From: Anaerolineales bacterium
GTDB lineage: Bacteria > Chloroflexota > Anaerolineae > Anaerolineales > Villigracilaceae
Length of the DNA: 64,000 bases
NCBI GenBank assembly: GCA_020851785.1
Contig: JADZCC010000076.1
Span: forward strand, 47,995 to 111,994
Reading direction: 5' to 3'
This document shows, piece by piece, positions 17,086 through 24,262 of the stretch; within the stretch, counting starts at the first letter, position 1; every line of letters starts with the position of its first letter. A program made the position numbers and the translations under genes. The notes below the pieces were generated by a model, which was given only the letters and a program-made list of their open reading frames with translations, was not told the DNA's origin and did no database searches.

Positions 17086-17745
17086 ATGAACATTCATGAC
17101 GATCCCGAAGACCTTGAATATCAAACCGCGATGGCGTTACGCACGCGTAAAATCTCGGACGAACAATTTCAAAAATTTGAAGGCTATGCGGCGGAGATTT
17201 TTTCCGCTTTTGGATTGGACTTGAACACCTCCGCCACCAAAGATACGCCGCGCCGTTTTATCAAAGCGTTGTTCGACTCAACCGAAGGTTACGATGGCGA
17301 CCCAAAACTACTGCGCGTCTTTGATACGGAATGTCATGGCGAACCAGATTGCCGTCTGAGTCAGGTAATTGAAGGGCCGATTCCGTTCTTCGCGTTGTGC
17401 GAACATCATGCGCTTCCTTTTTACGGCAAGGCTTACGTGGGCTACATTGCGCACGAGAACATCGTCGGCATCTCCAAGTTGACGCGCCTGGTAAGACTCT
17501 TCGCCAAACGTTTTTCCGTGCAGGAGCGCATCGGCCAACAAATTGCCGATACGCTTGAAACCATGCTCCACCCGCATGGCGTGGCCGTGTACCTTGAAGC
17601 GCATCATCTCTGTATGGAAATGCGCGGCGTGCGCGACATTTCTCCGATTACGCGCACGACGGTTTGGCGCGGACATTACGCGGACGATCCCGCGCTCCGT
17701 TCGGAATTTTTTACCGCCTGCGGTTTGCAAAGAAACGAAAGATAG
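17086..17745 (+). CDS. folE: GTP cyclohydrolase I
   Basis: The enzyme turns GTP into dihydroneopterin triphosphate, the first step of folate and tetrahydropterin synthesis. With the ATG at 17086 (AGGA seven bases before) it has 219 residues; a Met at 17071 is less well placed. Diagnostic segments are present: FFALCEHHALPFYGKAYVGYI (zinc Cys and His), VGISKLTRLVRLFAKRFSVQERIGQQIA, and AHHLCMEMRGV with the second zinc Cys. This makes it a zinc-dependent type IA enzyme. The cupin gene follows after 37 bases. Confidence 0.95.
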   Translation: MNIHDDPEDLEYQTAMALRTRKISDEQFQKFEGYAAEIFSAFGLDLNTSATKDTPRRFIKALFDSTEGYDGDPKLLRVFDTECHGEPDCRLSQVIEGPIPFFALCEHHALPFYGKAYVGYIAHENIVGISKLTRLVRLFAKRFSVQERIGQQIADTLETMLHPHGVAVYLEAHHLCMEMRGVRDISPITRTTVWRGHYADDPALRSEFFTACGLQRNER

Positions 17746-17782
17746 CAGACCGCGACTTTTAATTCAACAGAAAGGCCTGAAA

Positions 17783-18109
17783 ATGAAAACTATCAATCTC
17801 TTGGAAAATCTGAAATTTGGAGAGAAAGATCCGCGAGCCGAACCGCTTCATGCGGACCGTGAAGGCCGCGCGATTCTTTTCACGCTCAAGCCGGGTCAAA
17901 CCATCCGTGAGCATAACGCGCCCAGTTCGCCGTTCTTCGTCGTCATCGTAAAAGGCACAGGTATTTTTACAGATGGAAGCGGCGCGGAACATACTTGCGG
18001 CCCCAACGCCATGCTGATCTTCGATGCGGGCGAAAATCACGCCGTGACCGCGGTGGACGAATTGGTCTTCGTTGGCGTTTTACATGGTTCGCCGCTCGCG
18101 CAGAAATAA
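17783..18109 (+). CDS. Small cupin-domain protein
   Basis: The real coding region is a 108-residue protein starting at 17783; the frame is open further upstream only as an overlap with folE. It forms a single cupin barrel: ILFTLKPGQTIREHNAPSSPF is motif 1 with one His, and LIFDAGENHAVTAVDELVFVGV is motif 2 with another His. Single-domain cupins bind a metal or small ligand; the substrate cannot be told. It is the last gene of a run that starts with metE, and a long hairpin follows. Confidence 0.85.
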   Translation: MKTINLLENLKFGEKDPRAEPLHADREGRAILFTLKPGQTIREHNAPSSPFFVVIVKGTGIFTDGSGAEHTCGPNAMLIFDAGENHAVTAVDELVFVGVLHGSPLAQK

Positions 18110-18137
18110 GGCGAACTTATCGAATGGATGGCGCCGG

Positions 18138-18182
18138 AAGTTACCTGCCCAAAGGGTTTTTTCTCCTTTGGGCAGGTAACTT
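18138..18182. terminator. Long perfect hairpin after the cupin gene
   Basis: Two 18-bp arms (AAGTTACCTGCCCAAAGG and complement) flank a nine-base loop, followed by TTTT-rich sequence. It lies between converging genes and probably ends transcription; it could also be a dispersed palindrome. Confidence 0.7.
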
Positions 18183-18252
18183 TTCCCACCCCGAATTTGC
18201 CATCGTGCGGATGAACTGCGGCGCCTCTCCCTAAAACTCCAATAGTTGAATC

Positions 18253-19149
18253 CTACGCACCAAGCGCTTCCAGCAGAGCGGTTTTCTTGAGCGCCGTCCT
18301 GAAACGCCAAAGCGCGAAGGCCACCGCGCCAACGAACATCAACTCCGTGGCTTCTTCCCAAAATTCAAACCAGACCAGGCTGTTCACGAAAATGGCGTTG
18401 AGCGTGATGCGAAAAAAAGCAAAGCCGAGCGCGCCCAGCCCCGCGGAGAACAGGGCTTTCGCCAAAAACGACATGCTGTTTTGGCGGTTCAACAAAGAGA
18501 AAAATGTCGCGACGAAAATGGCAAATGCCGCCACCGGTAAAATGCGCCGTTCGTAAATTTCGTACGCTTCAAAGCGCGTGTAGGAATACGTGAAATTAAA
18601 AATGGAAGTTGTGTAAGCGTCGGTTTGTAGGGGAGCCAGCAGGGGAATAAACGTCAGCATGGCGAGCGCGGGCGTGGCAAAAAGCGCGAAGGCTTTCATT
18701 TCCCTGGCGAAGAGCGGCTTGCGCCGGACGTTGGCGAACAGTTCAAACCATTCAAATAGAGCGAAGACCGTAAAGCCAAACGCCAGCGCCATGCCAAAGC
18801 TGTGCAGATACTCCGAGATTAACGATGCGTGACGATAGACATAAAAGTTAATCGCGCAGAAAATTTCGCCGATGAGGAAGGCGCTCTGACTCCATAAGAG
18901 CGCAACCAGAGCCGGGCGCGCTTGACCGATTAAAACGACGATCACCGCCAGACTCAGCGCCATATAGATCGGCTTGATGATCAGCCCGGCCAGAACTTGC
19001 GCGGCTTGCTCATACAGGGGCATTGCTTGCTGTGGAAGAGAAACCGTCTCAGATGTTAATGGATGACCTTCCATGAAATAAATCGTCACTGGAATGAGTC
19101 CCGCCAGCAGAATCAAGATTAGGAATAAAACTTTTTGAAAGCGCTTCAT
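18253..19149 (-). CDS. Polytopic membrane protein, paralogue of 27612-28472
   Basis: With the Met at 19149 (or 19152) the protein has 298 residues and about eight hydrophobic segments. An upstream in-frame extension of 51 codons is Cys/Arg-rich and unlikely to be translated. It shares a clear pattern with the protein at 27612-28472: IIKPIY near the second helix, SEYLHSFGM, a YTRFEAYEIYERRILPVA segment and LVWFEFWEEATE near the end. The two genes face the same way and flank the kdp locus. I do not recognise a named family. The conserved His, Glu and Arg residues in or near the membrane could be functional. Confidence 0.8.
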   Translation of the reverse strand: MKRFQKVLFLILILLAGLIPVTIYFMEGHPLTSETVSLPQQAMPLYEQAAQVLAGLIIKPIYMALSLAVIVVLIGQARPALVALLWSQSAFLIGEIFCAINFYVYRHASLISEYLHSFGMALAFGFTVFALFEWFELFANVRRKPLFAREMKAFALFATPALAMLTFIPLLAPLQTDAYTTSIFNFTYSYTRFEAYEIYERRILPVAAFAIFVATFFSLLNRQNSMSFLAKALFSAGLGALGFAFFRITLNAIFVNSLVWFEFWEEATELMFVGAVAFALWRFRTALKKTALLEALGA

Positions 19150-19152
19150 CAT

Positions 19153-19316
19153 CAAATTATATCGAAGTTTCCCACATGGCTTGCAAGCGGATGGACAGTC
19201 CCTTCGTTGAACCTTCCTTTTAGCGCATAAATCTTGACCTTTTCTTGATACCCACCCCCTCTTTCTTAATCCCAATTTGACCCACAACTGAATACACTGC
19301 ATTCATGGAGGCGCTC
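19153..19316. other. Divergent intergenic region before kdp
   Basis: This stretch lies between the minus-strand membrane protein and the first kdp microprotein. I see no convincing sigma-70 promoter with good -35 and -10 boxes for kdp, which would fit activation by KdpE. A c-di-AMP (ydaO) riboswitch could not be recognised. GGAGG at 19306-19310 is the ribosome binding site of the microprotein. Confidence 0.4.
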
Positions 19317-19415
19317 ATGAATGACTTAATCTATGTCGGTTTGACAGTTTTATTCTTCGCGCTCACATACGGATTGATTTTGGTGTGTGAACGCTTGATG
19401 GAGAATAAGCAATGA
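19317..19415 (+). CDS. 32-aa membrane microprotein at the head of the kdp operon
   Basis: An ATG preceded by GGAGG opens a 32-codon frame that encodes one membrane helix (YVGLTVLFFALTYGLILV) followed by a charged CERLMENKQ tail. Its stop overlaps the start of kdpF in ATGA, so translation is coupled. Similar very short proteins occur before kdpF in some other bacteria, from general knowledge; they are usually left unannotated. It may stabilise the KdpABC complex like KdpF, but this is inferred from size and position only. Confidence 0.8.
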   Translation: MNDLIYVGLTVLFFALTYGLILVCERLMENKQ

Positions 19416-19504
19416 CTGCTTTGTATATCATCACAGGCATGATCGCTTTGGTTCTCTTCGTCTATCTTGTCCTGGCTTTGCTAAAACCAGAATGGTTTGG
19501 ATAA
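19412..19504 (+). CDS. kdpF: Potassium-ATPase small subunit KdpF
   Basis: A 30-residue single-helix protein (MTALYIITG start, YLVLALLKPEWFG end) directly before kdpA, starting in the ATGA overlap with the microprotein gene and ending two bases before the kdpA start. The LL.PE.F ending is typical of KdpF, which stabilises the KdpABC complex in the membrane. Confidence 0.88.
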   Translation: MTALYIITGMIALVLFVYLVLALLKPEWFG

Positions 19505-19506
19505 AC

Positions 19507-21225
19507 ATGAATATTTACGATTGGATTCAACCGATTTTTTATATAACGGTTTTGCTGTTGCTGGCAAAACCCTTGGGAAGTTACATGGCGCGCGTCTACC
19601 AAAACGAGCGCCTCTTCCTTGACCCGATTCTTGCTCCTGTGGAGCGATTCATTTATCGCGCCTCGGGCATTGACTCAAAATCCGAGATGACCTGGAAGAC
19701 ATACGCGCTTGCGATGTTCCTGTTCAACATCCTTGGCTTGTTGTTTGTGTATCTCTTGCAGAGGGTGCAGGGATTTTTGCCGCTCAACCCGCAAGGACTT
19801 GGCGCAATTACGCCCGACTCTTCATGGAACACGGCGGTCAGTTTTATCACCAATACCAACTGGCAGGGCTACAGCGGCGAAACGACCATGAGTTGCTTCA
19901 CTCAAATGCTGGGGCTGACCGTACAAAACTTCGTCTCTGCCGCGACAGGCATGGCGGTGTTGGTCGCTTTGATTCGCGGAATTATCCGCCACACCACAAA
20001 AGAAATCGGTAATTTTTGGGTTGACCTGACCAAATCAACCTTATACATTTTGTTGCCGCTTTCATTGGTTGTGGCTCTGGCTTTGGTTTCGCAAGGCGTG
20101 GTGCAAACCTTTAGCGAATATCAAACGGTCTCTATGCTTCAAGGCACAACAGACGCAGACGGCAACGCAGTGACCGAACAGGTTATTGCCGTGGGTCCAG
20201 CCGCTTCGCAAGTTGCCATCAAACAACTCGGCACAAACGGCGGCGGATTCTTCAACGTCAATTCGGCGCATCCGTTGGAAAATTCAACGCCTCTCTCAAA
20301 TTTTATTGAAATGCTGTCCCTGTTATTGATCCCTGTGGCGTTGTGTTACACCTACGGAAAAATGATCGGCGACACAAAACAAGGCTGGGCGTTGCTGACC
20401 GCCATGACGATTATCTTCGTGGCGCTGATCGGCGTCGCTGTTTGGGCAGAACATGCAGGCAACCCTGCGATTCAGGCGCTGGGAGTCGTGGGCGGGAATA
20501 TGGAAGGCAAGGAAGCCCGCTTCGGGATCACTACTTCCGCATTGTGGGCGACCGCAACCACTGCCGTGTCGAATGGCGCGGTCAACTCGATGCTCGATTC
20601 GTTTACGCCACTGGGCGGACTCGTCCCGATGTGGTTGATGCAACTCGGCGAAATCATTTACGGCGGAGTCGGTTCGGGCTTGTACGGCATGTTGGCATTC
20701 GTCATCATTGCGGTCTTTATTGCTGGCTTGATGGTCGGGCGCACGCCTGAATATCTTGGCAAGAAAATCGAAGCCTACGAAATGAAAATGGCGTCCATCG
20801 TTATTCTGGTTCCGCTCGTGACGGTTCTGGTTGGGACTGCCATTGCGCTGATGAGCGAAGCGGGCAGAGCCACCATCTATAACCCGTCGGCGCATGGCTT
20901 TAGCGAAGTGTTGTATGCCTTTACGTCAACCGCCGCCAATAACGGCTCGGCATTTGCGGGCTTGGGCGCCAATAACCCGTTCTACAACACCGCGCTGGGA
21001 CTCGCCATGTTGCTGGCAAGATACTGGCTCGCGATTCCGATCCTTGCAATTGCAGGCTCGCTGGCAAATAAGAAGAAAATCCCCGTTGGGAGCGGAACCT
21101 TGCCCACGCACACGCCTTTATTCATTGGCTGGCTGATCGGCGTCATCGTCATTGTCGGCGCATTGAGCTATTTGCCCGCTTTGGCGCTGGGTCCGATTGT
21201 AGAACATTTATTGATGTTCAAGTAA
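19507..21225 (+). CDS. kdpA: Potassium-transporting ATPase subunit A
   Basis: The 572-residue potassium-channel-like subunit of the high-affinity Kdp pump starts at 19507, right after kdpF. It has about ten membrane helices and the four selectivity-loop regions of KdpA, visible as NTNWQGYSGETTMS, LGTNGGGFFNVNSAHPLENSTPLSN, ALWATATTAVSNGAVNSM and TSTAANNGSAFAGL. Length and order agree with the family. It takes up potassium for KdpB-driven transport when external K+ is scarce. A 100-bp inverted-repeat element separates it from kdpB. Confidence 0.97.
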   Translation: MNIYDWIQPIFYITVLLLLAKPLGSYMARVYQNERLFLDPILAPVERFIYRASGIDSKSEMTWKTYALAMFLFNILGLLFVYLLQRVQGFLPLNPQGLGAITPDSSWNTAVSFITNTNWQGYSGETTMSCFTQMLGLTVQNFVSAATGMAVLVALIRGIIRHTTKEIGNFWVDLTKSTLYILLPLSLVVALALVSQGVVQTFSEYQTVSMLQGTTDADGNAVTEQVIAVGPAASQVAIKQLGTNGGGFFNVNSAHPLENSTPLSNFIEMLSLLLIPVALCYTYGKMIGDTKQGWALLTAMTIIFVALIGVAVWAEHAGNPAIQALGVVGGNMEGKEARFGITTSALWATATTAVSNGAVNSMLDSFTPLGGLVPMWLMQLGEIIYGGVGSGLYGMLAFVIIAVFIAGLMVGRTPEYLGKKIEAYEMKMASIVILVPLVTVLVGTAIALMSEAGRATIYNPSAHGFSEVLYAFTSTAANNGSAFAGLGANNPFYNTALGLAMLLARYWLAIPILAIAGSLANKKKIPVGSGTLPTHTPLFIGWLIGVIVIVGALSYLPALALGPIVEHLLMFK

Positions 21226-21227
21226 TC

Positions 21228-21327
21228 ATGTCGTTGCGAGCCGCGCTTTTGTTCTTTGCGGCGAAGCAATCTCCAACAGAATGGCGAGATTGCTTCGGGC
21301 GGAAGAACGTCGCCCTCGCAACGACAT
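21228..21327. repeat. 100-bp inverted-repeat element between kdpA and kdpB
   Basis: The ends ATGTCGTTGCGAG (21228-21240) and CTCGCAACGACAT (21315-21327) are perfect 13-bp inverted repeats. A second inner pair, AAGCAATCT/AGATTGCTT, extends the pairing. The sequence resembles the widespread bacterial intergenic repeat with 'TTGCGAG...GAAGCAATCT'. It has no gene. In the kdp mRNA it would form a long hairpin between the kdpA stop and the kdpB start. Confidence 0.85.
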
Positions 21328-21338
21328 AAGAGGTAAAG

Positions 21339-23453
21339 ATGACAACAAAACAAACAACTTTTCGTAAGGAAATTTATCAACGCGCGGTGATTGAATCATT
21401 CCTCAAACTCAATCCGCGCTGGATGGTTCGCAACCCCGTCATGTTCGTGGTGGAAGTGGGGAGCGTGCTCGCAACTGTCCTGTGGATTCAAGCGCTGTTG
21501 AGTCGGGGTGAAACGCCTGCTGGATTTGTCGGAGCGATTGCGCTGTGGTTATGGTTCACGGTGTTATTCGCAAACTTTTCCGAAGCCGTCGCCGAAGGAC
21601 GCGGCAAGGCGCAAGCCGAGTCGCTTCGCAAAGCCAAACAGGATACGCCCGCAAAACGGGTTGCAGGTTTGCAGGTTGAAAGTTTGCAGGCTGAAGGCGC
21701 AAACGTAAAACATGAAATTGTTTCATCCACCGCGCTTCGTAAGGATGATTTGTATTTGGTCGTCGCGGGAGATATTCTCCCAGCAGACGGCGAAATCGTC
21801 GCGGGAATCGCGTCAGTGGATGAAAGCGCTGTGACGGGCGAATCAGCCCCCGTTGTGAGAGAAGCGGGCGGCGACCGTTCCGCAGTCACAGGCGGCACGC
21901 GTCTGTTATCCGATTGGTTAATCGTAAAAGTCAGCGCCGACCCTGGCTTCGGATTCTTAGATCGCATGATTAACATGGTCGAAGGCGCCAAGCGACAAAA
22001 GACTCCCAACGAAATTGCGTTGAATATTTTGCTGGCTGGCTTCACCATTATCTTTTTGGTGGTCTGCGCGACGCTTCTGCCGTATTCGTTGTATAGCGTC
22101 AGCGTCGCTGGACAAGGCACGGCGATCACAATTACTGTGTTGATTGCATTGCTCATCTGTTTAATCCCGACCACGATTGGCGGTTTGCTTTCTGCGATTG
22201 GCATTGCGGGCATGGACAGAATGATTCAACGCAATGTGATTGCGATGTCTGGTCGCGCAGTGGAAGCGGCGGGCGATGTGGATGTGCTACTGCTCGATAA
22301 AACGGGAACCATCACGCTGGGCAACCGTCAGGCGGTGGAGTTTATTCCCGTCAATGGAGTTACCGCGCAAGAGTTGGCTGAGTGCGCTCAACTGGCTTCG
22401 CTTGCCGATGAAACGCCAGAAGGTCGTTCGATTGTTGTGTTGGCAAAAGAAAAATTCGGTCTGCGCGGTCAAACAATGGAGAAGATGCGCTTTGTTCCAT
22501 TCACTGCACAAACCCGCATGAGCGGAGTGGATTTTCCAAGCTCCCCTCTCCTTGCAGGAGAGGGGCAGGGGGGTGAGGTCGTTTCAATTCGTAAAGGCGC
22601 GCCAGATACGATGCTTGAATTGATTCAAGCGAATGGAAACGCAAACGCTTCTGACCTTAAGCTGACAATTGACTCAATTGCCCGAACAGGCGGCACGCCT
22701 CTGGCAGTGACTCGCAATGGTAAAGCGCTCGGCGTGATTCATTTGAAAGATATTGTCAAAGGCGGCATGAAAGAAAGATTTATGCACCTGCGAAAAATGG
22801 GAATTAAAACCGTGATGATCACTGGCGATAACCCGCTCACCGCCGCCGCCATCGCCGCCGAAGCAGGCGTGGATGATTTCCTCGCGCAAGCCACGCCCGA
22901 AGCCAAGTTGAAATTAATCCGCGAATATCAAACAGGCGGACGACTCGTCGCCATGACGGGCGACGGCACCAACGACGCGCCCGCGCTGGCTCAAGCCGAT
23001 GTTGCAGTCGCCATGAACACAGGCACACAACCCGCGCGTGAAGCCGCCAACATGGTTGATTTGGACAGCAACCCAACCAAGTTAATTGAAATTGTTGAAA
23101 TTGGAAAGCAACTCTTGATGACGCGCGGCTCTCTGACGACCTTCAGTATCGCGAATGATGTCGCCAAATATTTCGCCATCATCCCCGCCGCGTTTGCATC
23201 AACCTACCCCGTGTTGAACTCGCTCAACTTCATGCGGCTGGCGACTCCAGAGAGCGCGATTCTTTCAGCGGTCATCTTCAACGCGTTGATTATCGTCGCC
23301 TTGATTCCACTGGCGTTGCGCGGCGTGCCGTATCGCGCGGTCGGCGCGGCGCAATTACTGCGCGACAACCTCTTGATTTATGGTCTCGGCGGTTTGATTG
23401 CGCCGTTCATCGGAATCAAATTGATTGATATGTTGTTGGTTGGTCTTGCATAA
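21339..23453 (+). CDS. kdpB: Potassium-transporting ATPase ATP-binding subunit B, with in-frame repeat insertion
   Basis: A 704-residue P-type ATPase, the energy-coupling subunit of Kdp. The phosphorylation motif DKTGT has its Asp at residue 320; the TGES loop ([10 protein letters not shown]) and the hinge [22 protein letters not shown] are intact. It is about 20 residues longer than E. coli KdpB. At residues 399-414, in the nucleotide-binding domain after TRMSGVD and before SIRKGAPD, there is an insertion [16 protein letters not shown] encoded by a GC-rich palindrome of the same family as the intergenic elements at 5345-5464 and 24187-24230. The frame remains open, so the enzyme may be functional with a surface loop. 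Confidence 0.96.
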   Translation: MTTKQTTFRKEIYQRAVIESFLKLNPRWMVRNPVMFVVEVGSVLATVLWIQALLSRGETPAGFVGAIALWLWFTVLFANFSEAVAEGRGKAQAESLRKAKQDTPAKRVAGLQVESLQAEGANVKHEIVSSTALRKDDLYLVVAGDILPADGEIVAGIASVDESAVTGESAPVVREAGGDRSAVTGGTRLLSDWLIVKVSADPGFGFLDRMINMVEGAKRQKTPNEIALNILLAGFTIIFLVVCATLLPYSLYSVSVAGQGTAITITVLIALLICLIPTTIGGLLSAIGIAGMDRMIQRNVIAMSGRAVEAAGDVDVLLLDKTGTITLGNRQAVEFIPVNGVTAQELAECAQLASLADETPEGRSIVVLAKEKFGLRGQTMEKMRFVPFTAQTRMSGVDFPSSPLLAGEGQGGEVVSIRKGAPDTMLELIQANGNANASDLKLTIDSIARTGGTPLAVTRNGKALGVIHLKDIVKGGMKERFMHLRKMGIKTVMITGDNPLTAAAIAAEAGVDDFLAQATPEAKLKLIREYQTGGRLVAMTGDGTNDAPALAQADVAVAMNTGTQPAREAANMVDLDSNPTKLIEIVEIGKQLLMTRGSLTTFSIANDVAKYFAIIPAAFASTYPVLNSLNFMRLATPESAILSAVIFNALIIVALIPLALRGVPYRAVGAAQLLRDNLLIYGLGGLIAPFIGIKLIDMLLVGLA
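22537..22580. repeat. GC-rich palindromic repeat inside the kdpB coding sequence
   Basis: CCCCTCTCC-TTGCA-GGAGAGGGG with flanking AGGGGGTGAGG matches the core of the intergenic hairpins at 24187-24230 and within 5345-5464. It is translated as part of KdpB ([14 protein letters not shown]), in frame and without a stop. Confidence 0.85.
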
Positions 23454-23459
23454 TTTCGT

Positions 23460-23574
23460 TGGTCGAGTAGCCGAAGGCGTATCGAGACCAACAGTTGTTA
23501 GGAAATAAAAAATTAGTTATGAACCTGTGGTCTCGATACGACACTCGCAAAAAACGCTCGTGTCTACTCGACCA
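23460..23574. repeat. Inverted-repeat element between kdpB and kdpC
   Basis: TGGTCGAGTAG (from 23460) pairs with CTACTCGACCA (ending 23574), and CGTATCGAGACCA (23478-23490) pairs with TGGTCTCGATACG (23528-23540). The words resemble a common bacterial repeat with 'TGGTCTCGATACG...CTACTCGACCA'. No gene is present; kdpC starts 22 bases later behind its own AGGA. Confidence 0.85.
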
Positions 23575-23595
23575 CCGAATAAATTAGGAATAAAA

Positions 23596-24186
23596 ATGAA
23601 CACACAACTTCGTCCCGCTCTGACAATTTTTGCCTTGCTCACCGTGATCACTGGCGTCATTTATCCGCTGACGGTGACAGGCATTGCCCAACTCGTTTTT
23701 CCGAATCAAGCCAATGGAAGTTTGATCACGATTGACGGAAAAACCTACGGCTCTGAATTAATCGGTCAGCAATTTGACGACCCGAAATATTTTTGGGGTC
23801 GCTTGTCTGCCACAGGCACGTTTCCGTACAACGCCTTCAATGCGGAAAATTTAACCGCCTCCTCTGGCTCCAACTACGGACCGCTGAATCCCGCTTTGAT
23901 AGACGCCGCCCAGGCGCGCGTGGATGCCTTGAAAGCGGCTGACCCCGACAACACGCTTCCGATTCCTGTGGACCTGGTCACTGCTTCGGGGAGCGGACTC
24001 GACCCGCACATCAGCGTCGCCGCGGCGTTGTACCAAGTCCATCGTGTAGCGTCAGCCCGCGGGTTGAGCGAAGCGGATGTTGTCGCGTTGGTGAATCAAT
24101 TTACCGAGGGTCGTCAATTTGGTTTTCTCGGCGAACCTTGCGTCAATGTGTTGTTATTAAATTTGGCTTTGGATGGAATTGAATAA
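23596..24186 (+). CDS. kdpC: Potassium-transporting ATPase subunit C
   Basis: From the ATG at 23596 (AGGAATAAAA before it) the protein has 196 residues. One N-terminal membrane helix ([22 protein letters not shown]) is followed by an external domain with the KdpC segments [43 protein letters not shown] and [37 protein letters not shown]. KdpC assists assembly and K+ affinity of KdpAB. Upstream in-frame codons lie in the repeat element and are not used. A perfect palindrome follows immediately after the stop codon. Confidence 0.96.
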   Translation: MNTQLRPALTIFALLTVITGVIYPLTVTGIAQLVFPNQANGSLITIDGKTYGSELIGQQFDDPKYFWGRLSATGTFPYNAFNAENLTASSGSNYGPLNPALIDAAQARVDALKAADPDNTLPIPVDLVTASGSGLDPHISVAAALYQVHRVASARGLSEADVVALVNQFTEGRQFGFLGEPCVNVLLLNLALDGIE

Positions 24187-24230
24187 CCCTCACCCTACCC
24201 CTCTCCAACGGGAGAGGGGTAGGGTGAGGG
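24187..24230. repeat. Perfect 44-bp palindrome between kdpC and kdpD
   Basis: Two 20-bp arms (CCCTCACCCTACCCCTCTCC and complement) around AACG start on the base after the kdpC stop codon. It belongs to the same GC-rich hairpin family as the MITE interior. It could act as a terminator, or protect the kdpABC mRNA and lower kdpDE expression. Confidence 0.85.
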
Positions 24231-24262
24231 CAATAAGGGCATAAAAGGAATACAATATCTAT

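Noticed and set aside
18253..19302. 51-codon N-terminal extension of the membrane protein
   Set aside because: It is Arg/Cys-rich without membrane character and not matched by the paralogue at 27612-28472, which begins directly with the first helix.
19153..19316. c-di-AMP riboswitch before the kdp operon
   Set aside because: The region is short and I could not place the conserved ydaO core.
21226..23595. Insertion sequences in the kdp locus
   Set aside because: The elements are only 100-115 bp and carry no transposase; no clear target duplications were found around them.
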